Below, in pieces: positions 57,229 to 64,000 of a DNA stretch of 64,000 nt. Under the pieces are notes generated by a model, which was given only the letters and a program-made list of their open reading frames with translations, made no database searches and was not told the origin of the DNA. The position numbers were made by a program, and so were the translations under genes. The stretch comes from Eretmocerus hayati (Eukaryota > Arthropoda > Insecta > Hymenoptera > Aphelinidae), in assembly GCA_029851415.1 (NCBI GenBank), contig CM056741.1:83404282-83468281 (forward strand), given 5' to 3'. Every line of letters starts with the position of its first letter. The stretch's first letter is position 1.

Positions 57229-58418
57229 GAGGGTTTCCATGGAACTTTTAACTATTGACCCTCCGGAATAGAAAGAAAAATTTTCCATCGCACACGTTTG
57301 AAATGGTTTTTATTTGATACTAAGACCTCGGAAACATGTAGAAAGGGTGGTGCCACTCTCTTCCAAGCTAAGGTATCTGGTTCAGAACGACAAGTAAGGA
57401 ATTCCACTCTTGAAACATTTGTGAATCAACTCCAATCGAGTAGATTCGATTCAAAACATTGTCTAGACGATCAATAGGGATTATATTTCGCCTGATTTGA
57501 CTCTAAGATGTATTTCATCATTGATTTTTCCAAAATTGGATGTAAATTTCCAGAATCGAGTCACGACTTATGAGTCTCATTTCAATTTCTAGAGTATACT
57601 GTAGTGTTATTCCATTCATATTTCAGCCGTACACTATGTAGAAATCAAGAAATTCGCGATACCATCACATTTAGGGGCTTATTTAGCTTACCATCGAGAA
57701 TCAAATATTTCTCCTTAGCTTCTCACAGAAATACCGATCGACAATTGCAACTCAAAACAGTGCGATTATATCCTTTTTGGGATGAAAAAAAAGAGCACAA
57801 CATCCCAATCCTGTGCTTCACGTTTCCTGAGTATGCCATCAAAAAATAACCATTTTCAAAGCCAGTGGCGCGATAACTTTATGAGCTTTGAAGCTTCATA
57901 AAATATGTCCGGATCAACGCACACTCTCAAACCAAACGGGATTCGATTCGTCTTCTTTTTAACTTCGAAAACTTATTGCTAAATTTTCCGTTTCGCACAA
58001 GGTATTTCATCATTTCCGTAAACAATAACCAGAGAAAGTTTTCCCACAAAACTCGGTTACATCGATGAATGAGAGCTAATATCATAGCCAAATCAGTCAC
58101 ACCTCTGAATCAAAGATTTTCTCGAAATATGAGATTAGTAGATGAATATATCATTCCAGCAAAGTATTTGAGAGATAGGTATTTTAGTTACAGCCTTATC
58201 AATTCAAAAAATCGCGTTGGTACGTTTGTAAACTACCCAAAAATCATCTTTTGCAGTCTTCTGTTGGCAAATTAGGATGCGTTCCAACAAGAAAGAATGT
58301 AGGCCATATTAAATGATGCCAAATACTATATAATGCCACTCCTGCGCACTCCCCATAGTTCAGAGTACTCCAGGAACATTGCAGTAACACAAAAGTCAAA
58401 AGTTCCGTGGAAACTCTC
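57229..58418. mobile_element. 1190-bp DNA element inserted in the foldback arm
   Basis: Ends gagggtttccatggaacttt and aaagttccgtggaaactctc are inverted copies, flanked by ATAT (57225-57228 and 58419-58422). The left arm of the host element is continuous at the matching point (near 53512, ttatatggat), proving insertion. The interior is AT-rich without a transposase. A partial relative lies at 30541-31110. Confidence 0.8.
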
Positions 58419-59215
58419 ATATAAGCGGTGGCAAAGGTGGTGATGATGATGGTGATGAATGATTCAGATCCCTCAATTGGTGATGCTTGGGTGATGATGG
58501 TAATACCGCTATAAGTTTTGTGATGAAGATCAGGATGTGAACCTGAAAATTGTAAATCTCTCCAAGATATCTGATCTTCCAACAATTCCCTATAAGTACC
58601 ACATTCTAATCTTCATCACTAAAGTCATACTGGCATTACCATCATTACTCAAGCATTCATCAATTACATCATTAGCACCACCTTTGCCACCGCTATGGAT
58701 ATACAAATCACTGCTTACTTGTCACAACAAACTGATGCCGTGCCCTGACAACTTTCAGAACTTTATGGCTTGCGGATCATATTCTAGTACAGTCAGAGGC
58801 ACTTCAAATAAATATCACTTGTTCAATATAGAATCTAGATTTGAATTTCCAATTTCTGATCAACTAATTCCCCTTCGCTTGGTGAATTCGTAGTTCCAAG
58901 TTTCTGCTTTATTTTATACCTGTGCCATGCATGCTTCCTCATCCTCTTTTGCCTGAGCAAAGCAGCAATCTTGATCCCATATTCCAATAATTTCATGAAG
59001 TTATGTGAGTTTATAAATCTGAGAACTGTGACAGATGATAACAGGTTCATCAAATCAAACATTTGATCAAATTCGATGAATTGGTCAAATTATTTGAAGA
59101 AATTCCTTAAAACTACGGATTATAGAAAACTTCGGTCATGTCGGCAGGTGCAGACTAGGGTCACTAGAAGGGGGTCTCGACACGGTTCTCCCACCCCTGG
59201 GTAAATCGGCGCCAT

Positions 59216-59526
59216 TGTGGGGATCTAAGCGCTGAGGGCGCGGATGATTTGGGCCCCACTGCCCAGGTTGAAAGGTGCTGCGTCCGCCAGGGCGAATGAT
59301 TTTCACTCCGACTCACAATTAGAATGAAAACTGGTTTATTGGAGCTCGAGATTTACAGACGGTGTACAGAGCTCTTGCCTCCTCGGGCGAGCGAACGCAA
59401 CTAAACGCAACTGAGCCTGCCGCATGCCGGGCCGGCGGCGAGGCAAGATTCTTCACCGCTTCTGCTTCTGCGCAGGAGCGGAGATTTACATATGTGTGAG
59501 TGTATGTAGGGAGCATAGTGCCTACA
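59216..59526 (-). repeat. 3' LTR of the second gypsy element
   Basis: Sense strand starts TGTAGGCACTATG (59526) right after a purine tract and has AATAAA at 59340-59335. I place its end at ...CCCCACA (59216), giving 311 bp with TGT/ACA ends. The alternative end is about 59149, where the foldback tip begins; the 5' LTR needed to decide is not in the window. Confidence 0.6.
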
Positions 59527-59541
59527 ATACTCCCCCCTGGG
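59527..59541 (-). other. polypurine tract of second gypsy element
   Basis: Sense strand CCAGGGGGGAGTAT directly precedes the LTR start. Confidence 0.75.
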
Positions 59542-60072
59542 GAAACGGAGTCATGAATTTTTGAAAAAATGATCAAAATTTGCATTACAAAACAACAGAA
59601 TTTTGAGAGTTGATTATTTGGTTTTATGCATTACTAGAGGTATTAAGGTATCTATGGCCAGAATAAAAGTTTTCCAACATTTTGATTGGTGCTGCAAGCT
59701 AGATAGATTAGATGCAAATTCGAAATGGAGTTTTCAAATGATTAGAATTTGCACCATAAGCAGCATGGATTAGAACTGTCAATATGTGACTTGAGTTTTC
59801 AAACGGTAAAAATTCCTGACAGGAATACAAATCTTGAATAATGGTAAGAAGATATACCCTTGAAGCGAACAAAACATTGATTGCAGGTCAGTGACATATT
59901 GTATCTTAAAAAATATGTAAATGAAGATATATAAGTGACTTAAGAGCTAGTTAACAAACACAGGCACTTTCTTGAGAGTCATTAGTTTTTTCACTTGTTG
60001 GTACACACTAGAAGCTAGGACGCAAGTTCTATTTACACAGGCCTAGAAATAAGTGCGGTCGCGGAGAGCTTT
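59542..60072. other. 3' untranslated region of second gypsy element
   Basis: AT-rich, no ORF. Clearly different in base composition from the GC-rich pol. Confidence 0.6.
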
Positions 60073-63000
60073 CTAGATAGCAATTCGTACACGCTTTTTT
60101 GCACGGCTCATGGGCGGCGGCGCAGAGCTTGCAGGTGCCGATGGGACGGACAGCGAAACGGACGAGGGATGTGGCACGCTGACCGCGTAAGGATGATCTA
60201 CGGCGACCTGGCGCGCGGTCCCTGGCGCAGGGTTTTCGTCGGGCGAGGGTATGGTCGCAGGATCGTCGCTCGGCGGAGTCGGATCTGCAGGGTGACTGCT
60301 CGCGAGTGGAGAGGCGGGTGGGATGGGTGGTCGCGCGGCTGATTCTTCAATGAAGAATGCTGGTTTTAGACGCTCGATTGAGATCGCTCTCACCGTGCCG
60401 TTCACGTCGACTCGGAACACCCTGTCAGAGTCGCGACTGATGACTTTGTGCGGGCCCGTGTATGGTTGGTCGAGTGGCCTACGCTGCGCATCGACACGCA
60501 AAAAGACGTGGGAGCAGGTGTACAGGTCTTTGAAGTAAAACGACCTACGTTTGTACTTCTGCGCGACTGGGACCGGACGAATTTGACGCATATACTCGCG
60601 AAATTGTTCGAGGAAGGCGTGTGGGTCAGGAGTGAAGTCACCTTCGGACACGAACTCGCCAGGGATGCGAAGGGTGGTGCCAAAAAGGTACTCCGCAGGT
60701 GAAGCGTTGGTGTCGAGGCGAAGACGAGTGCGCAGGCCGAGGAGAACTGTGGCGAGCTTGCGAGACCATTCCGGATCGTCTTCATGGCACATGAGAGCGA
60801 CTTTCAGGTCTCTGTGCCAACGCTCGACGAGACCGTTTGCAGCCGGGTGGTACGCCGTCGTATGGATGCGTCTCGCACCGATGAGCGAGATAAGTGCGTT
60901 CAAAATGATTGACTCGAACTGCCTACCTTGGTCGGTCGTTATGGTATCTGGAGCGCCGTAACGAGCGACCCACTCGTTCATAAACGCCTTCGTGATCGTC
61001 TCAGCGGTGATGTCGCGGAGAGGTATTGCCTCTGGCCAACGCGAGAAGCGGTCGACGATGGTCAAGACGTACCGGTAGCCGTCGGAAATGCGCCACGGAC
61101 CCAGGATGTCCACGTGGACATGCTTGAAACGAGCATCAGGCTCGACGAAAGGCTCGGGAAGCATTTTGACGTGCCGAGAAACTTTGGAACGCTGACACTG
61201 GAGGCAGTTTTTCGCAAAGCGTTGCACGTCCCTTGAAATCGTGGGCCAGAAGTAATTCCTGCGGACGAGACGGTCGGTAACGCGGTTGTTGGGGTGTGAT
61301 GGCTCGTGAATGAGCTTGATCACTCTGTCGCGAAGCGAGGTTGGGATAAACGGGCGAATCGTGTCACCTTGCACGTCAAAATAGAGAGGTACGTTCTTCC
61401 ACGTGAGACGCTTGTAGCGGTGTGTGAAATTTGGCGCTTGTCGGATAAGGGCGAACTCTGGATCAGCGAGCTGCTCGGTAGCGAGCTCGGCTAGATCGAG
61501 TTCGTGTGGCAGAGAGATAGCCTCGACACGCGACAGGGCATCAGCGACGACGTTGCTGGAACCAGGGATATATTCGATATCCGTCGTAAACTGGCTAATG
61601 TAGCTAAGCTGGCGCAGGCGTCGCGGATCAGCTTTGTCGTGCTTCTGCATAAAAACGTACATGAGAGGCTTGTGATCGGTTACGATTTTGAAGGCTCGAC
61701 CTTCTAAAAAGTATTTGAAATAACGGACGGATTCAAAGATGGCCGTTAGCTCACGATCATAAGTCGAGTAGTTCCTTTGCGCAGCGTTGAATTTGGTCGA
61801 AAAAAACGCGAGGGGTTTCCAACAATTATCAAGGAATTGTTCGAGCACCCCGCCCATGGCCATGTCCGAGGCGTCGGTGACGACGCGGGTCTCAGCATCG
61901 CCGGACGGATGAGCTAAGAGAGCAGCGTTGGCAAGATCCGACTTGGTTTTCTCGAAAGCTTCTCCAGCTTCTCGAGTCCAAGAGAGAGGTCGCTTGTCGT
62001 TCTTCTTAGACTCTGGGAGAATCGCGAAGAGAGGTGCTTGGACTTCAGCAGCGTGAGGTAGACAGCGACGGTAAAAATTTACCATGCCTAGAAACCGACG
62101 CAAGTCGCACACCGCAACGGGCTTCGGCATCTCGAGAATTGCTTGGACTTTGTCAGGAACAGGTCTGACGCCTTCTGCATTAACAAAGTAACCTAAGAAG
62201 ACGACCTCTTCTGCGCCAAAGACGCATTTATCGAGGTTGATAGTCAAGTTGAATTTTCGCAGTCGCTCAAATACTTCGCGGAGGTGTGCCTCGTGTTCTT
62301 CCGGCGTAGCGGAGAATATGAGAATATCATCTGCGTAGATGAAGACGTAGTCTAGATCGCGGAATATGTGATTGAGCCACCGCTGCAGAGTGGGGGAAGC
62401 ATTTTTGAGCCCGAAAGGCATAAATAAATACTCAAATAGGCCAAACGGCGTTATTACGGCCGTTTTGTGAATATCTTCCTCCGCAACAGGGATCTGGTAG
62501 AATGCTTTTCGCAAATCAAGGGTCGTGAAGATCTTCGCACCACGCAGATTTGTAGCAAAATCAAGGACATGTGTGGGAGGATAGCGATCTGCAACCGTAA
62601 CCGAGTTGACACCGCGATAATCGCCGCAAACGCGATACGTGCCATCCTTCTTATCCACGAGATGGATAGGGCTAGCCCAAGAGCTACTAGAGGGCCTGAC
62701 AATGCCTGCTTCGAGCTGGCTATTGAAATCTTTTTTCGCGGCCGCAAGTTTATCCGGGGGTAACCGACGAGCTTTGGCAGCAATGGGGATGCCCACAGTT
62801 TTGATGTGGTGAAGAACATGCGTCTTCAATGCCGGATTTTTTTGGAGCGGATTCACGATTTCAGGAAATTCTCTGAGAAGTTCCCTGTATTTGCACGAAC
62901 TGCTTATGGCCTTGATTTGGATGTAATCGATTCGCTTCACGGTACCGATCGCGACGAGGTGCGTGAGGTTGTCTGCGAGAAGTTTGTTTTTCACGTCGAC

Positions 63001-63330
63001 GGTTAAACCATAGTGAGCGAGGAGATCTGCGCCGATGATCGCGTACGGTACGTCCGCGACGATGAAATTCCAGGAAAAATCACGACGGATGCCAAGATTC
63101 AAAATGAGCCTCTCTTCGCCGTAGGTTTTGATGACCGAGTCGTTGGCTGCGTAGAGGACGCGATCTGAAATCTCACGATGTTTTGAACCACGGGGAATTA
63201 CCGATACTTCGGCGCCAGTGTCGATGAGGAAAGTCGTTTTAGAGTTCCGATCGTACAGATGGAGACGCTTGGAAAGACGCTGTCCTGCCCCCGCCTCCGT
63301 TGAGGCAGAGACACTTAGTTTTCCGTTTTT
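60073..63330 (-). CDS. pol: pol polyprotein of CsRn1-like gypsy element
   Basis: The reading continues upstream of the apparent TTG start at 63102, since the protease motif FLIDTGAEVSVIP lies just before it in frame. It therefore begins in the -1 frame at the gag end, about 63330. Counting from the codon at 63102: RT about 100-310 with catalytic YADD at 256-259; RNase H with D410, YDREL near 449 and TDHKPL near 475; integrase finger H599/H603/C633/C636; catalytic D665, D724, E760 (35 residues between the last two); GPH-type C-terminal module near 884. The final 90 residues are Pro/Ser-rich and end basic. No stop or frameshift. It supplies all enzymes for retrotransposition. Confidence 0.95.
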   Translation of the reverse strand, partial: KNGKLSVSASTEAGAGQRLSKRLHLYDRNSKTTFLIDTGAEVSVIPRGSKHREISDRVLYAANDSVIKTYGEERLILNLGIRRDFSWNFIVADVPYAIIGADLLAHYGLTVDVKNKLLADNLTHLVAIGTVKRIDYIQIKAISSSCKYRELLREFPEIVNPLQKNPALKTHVLHHIKTVGIPIAAKARRLPPDKLAAAKKDFNSQLEAGIVRPSSSSWASPIHLVDKKDGTYRVCGDYRGVNSVTVADRYPPTHVLDFATNLRGAKIFTTLDLRKAFYQIPVAEEDIHKTAVITPFGLFEYLFMPFGLKNASPTLQRWLNHIFRDLDYVFIYADDILIFSATPEEHEAHLREVFERLRKFNLTINLDKCVFGAEEVVFLGYFVNAEGVRPVPDKVQAILEMPKPVAVCDLRRFLGMVNFYRRCLPHAAEVQAPLFAILPESKKNDKRPLSWTREAGEAFEKTKSDLANAALLAHPSGDAETRVVTDASDMAMGGVLEQFLDNCWKPLAFFSTKFNAAQRNYSTYDRELTAIFESVRYFKYFLEGRAFKIVTDHKPLMYVFMQKHDKADPRRLRQLSYISQFTTDIEYIPGSSNVVADALSRVEAISLPHELDLAELATEQLADPEFALIRQAPNFTHRYKRLTWKNVPLYFDVQGDTIRPFIPTSLRDRVIKLIHEPSHPNNRVTDRLVRRNYFWPTISRDVQRFAKNCLQCQRSKVSRHVKMLPEPFVEPDARFKHVHVDILGPWRISDGYRYVLTIVDRFSRWPEAIPLRDITAETITKAFMNEWVARYGAPDTITTDQGRQFESIILNALISLIGARRIHTTAYHPAANGLVERWHRDLKVALMCHEDDPEWSRKLATVLLGLRTRLRLDTNASPAEYLFGTTLRIPGEFVSEGDFTPDPHAFLEQFREYMRQIRPVPVAQKYKRRSFYFKDLYTCSHVFLRVDAQRRPLDQPYTGPHKVISRDSDRVFRVDVNGTVRAISIERLKPAFFIEESAARPPIPPASPLASSHPADPTPPSDDPATIPSPDENPAPGTARQVAVDHPYAVSVPHPSSVSLSVPSAPASSAPPPMSRAKKRVRIAI

Positions 63331-64000
63331 TTAAAATTGCACGTGGCATCATCGCTACACTTGCGAGCTTTCGCACCGTACTTGCGATGGTACCAGCATA
63401 CCCACGTTGCCGGTTCACGAGCAGAGGCAGGTGTAGGGTCACGAGAGTCCGTGCCACGATTGCCCGAGCGAGCGCGAGGACGCGCGCGGTCGGACTGAGG
63501 CTTTCCGAGATTGTTTGCGAATTTCTCAAATTTCTCTGAGAGCGCAGCGATAGACGCAGCCATGGCTCTCATGCCCGATGAGTCATCCGGGATTGAGGGT
63601 TGCTGAGGGAGACTATTGAGAGCTGCAACTTGGGAAGAATTCGTGCTGAGGTCGAGAACCTCAGACACGTTGTCGGCAGACTCCGCAATGTCCTGCAATC
63701 TATCGAGTTTGAGCGACGCGACGATTGCTCTACAAGAGGGACTGAGCTTCTCTAAGAAAATCGAGTGCAAAAATTTCTCGTCGGTGCCCGCAGGAGCTAG
63801 GCTGCGGAGGCGGTACAAAATCTGTGAGGGTTTACCCTCTGATTTGACTCGGCCTTGTAAAAAGTGCCGCAAGCGCGCCTCTTCCGAGAGTGACATGGTC
63901 TTGAGGATGCGGCTTTTCAACTCCTCGTAATACCCGATTGCTGGAGGCGCGTCGATTAGGTCCTGGATAGCGCTCAGGGCATCGGTATCGAGAGCCATTA
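63315..64000 (-). CDS. gag: gag, C-terminal part (runs off window end)
   Basis: 227 codons are visible from an ATG at 63998, probably an internal Met: the capsid-like N-terminus expected in this lineage is missing and the frame reaches the window edge. The visible part has the helical segment (YYEELKSRILKTMSLSEEAR..., EGKPSQILYRLRSLA) and an unusual zinc finger C201-x2-H204-x9-C214-x5-C220, matching the CHCC form I associate with CsRn1-type gag instead of CCHC. The last codons run through seven A bases (63332-63326 on the sense strand), a plausible place for the -1 shift into pol. Confidence 0.85.
   Translation of the reverse strand, partial: MALDTDALSAIQDLIDAPPAIGYYEELKSRILKTMSLSEEARLRHFLQGRVKSEGKPSQILYRLRSLAPAGTDEKFLHSIFLEKLSPSCRAIVASLKLDRLQDIAESADNVSEVLDLSTNSSQVAALNSLPQQPSIPDDSSGMRAMAASIAALSEKFEKFANNLGKPQSDRARPRARSGNRGTDSRDPTPASAREPATWVCWYHRKYGAKARKCSDDATCNFKKTEN

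Larger units (their letters stand above)
52771..59154. mobile_element. 6.4 kb foldback element with satellite-bearing arms
   Basis: Ends tctgcacctgccgacat (left) and its inverse atgtcggcaggtgcaga (right) match. The arms run inward about 1.6 kb each (52771-54385 and 56455-59154 after removing the insertion at 57229-58418). They are near-identical over the outer 0.75 kb and carry inverted 78-bp tandem arrays at their inner ends. The 2 kb centre (54390-56450) holds the intact MITE at 55301-56142 and otherwise nothing. No transposase, so non-autonomous. Mirrored frames in the arms are not genes. Confidence 0.8.
59216..64000 (-). mobile_element. second Ty3/gypsy LTR retrotransposon (CsRn1-like), 5' part outside window
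   Basis: Minus-strand element with 3' LTR, polypurine tract, intact pol and the end of gag; the gag start and 5' LTR lie beyond base 64000. It is GC-richer than the surroundings and than the 12.8 kb element. The CHCC gag finger and pol wording point to the CsRn1 lineage. No third ORF: 470 bp of untranslated DNA separate pol from the tract. No lesion seen, so it may be young. Confidence 0.9.

Overview
This is a repeat-rich stretch of a eukaryotic chromosome in which I recognise no host gene. An arthropod is the best guess. The 3' end of an R1-type LINE, two Ty3/gypsy retroelements (one with the CHCC gag finger I associate with the CsRn1 lineage) and many AT-rich foldback/MITE elements all fit an arthropod, but nothing identifies a species. 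Almost every supported feature is a transposable element or its remains. Most autonomous elements read on the minus strand.

Layout. 0.9-4.2 kb: MITEs nested inside MITEs, and a 0.6 kb foldback element. 5.5-23.4 kb: a stack of nested insertions readable from target-site duplications. A long-TIR element (5481-23404) holds a solo LTR (5558-20872, duplication GTTC). The solo LTR was hit twice: by a complete 12.8 kb LTR retrotransposon (6236-19037, minus strand, duplication AGGT, LTRs differing at one base) and by a 1.2 kb near-perfect palindrome (19555-20755). 24.3-28.1 kb: a decayed gene with a Cys-rich end, split by a 2.7 kb foldback element. 28.9-36.1 kb: small hairpins, foldback elements and dispersed repeats. 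36649-48472: one 11.8 kb DNA transposon with long TIRs and a 6-bp duplication (TGTACA). It carries a broken two-exon DDE transposase, two LINE fragments and a copy-paste scar of its own transposase exon. 48.5-52.8 kb: promoter/LTR-like DNA, a GC-rich hairpin element and an 0.9 kb palindrome. 52771-59154: a 6.4 kb foldback element whose arms carry 78-bp tandem arrays. 59.2-64.0 kb: the 3' part of a second gypsy element, with intact pol, cut by the window end.

The 12.8 kb retrotransposon is the most interesting object. Read on the minus strand its order is: LTR, tRNA-Leu primer site, a small membrane-peptide ORF, a coiled-coil ORF, gag with three zinc knuckles, a strong -1 frameshift signal (TTTAAAC plus a predicted pseudoknot), pol with an unusually long spacer between RNase H and integrase, a Cys-rich ORF where env would be, a six-fold 57-bp array, polypurine tract, LTR. 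Its enzymes look intact and its LTRs nearly identical, so it inserted recently. Its Cys-rich ORF shares a spaced motif (GW-x3-M-x-H-x2-G with flanking Cys pairs) with the decayed gene at 24-28 kb. This suggests an undescribed protein family that travels with, or was captured by, retroelements.

All domain calls come from reading motifs by eye. No database search or alignment program was used, and arm boundaries of degenerate inverted repeats are approximate.
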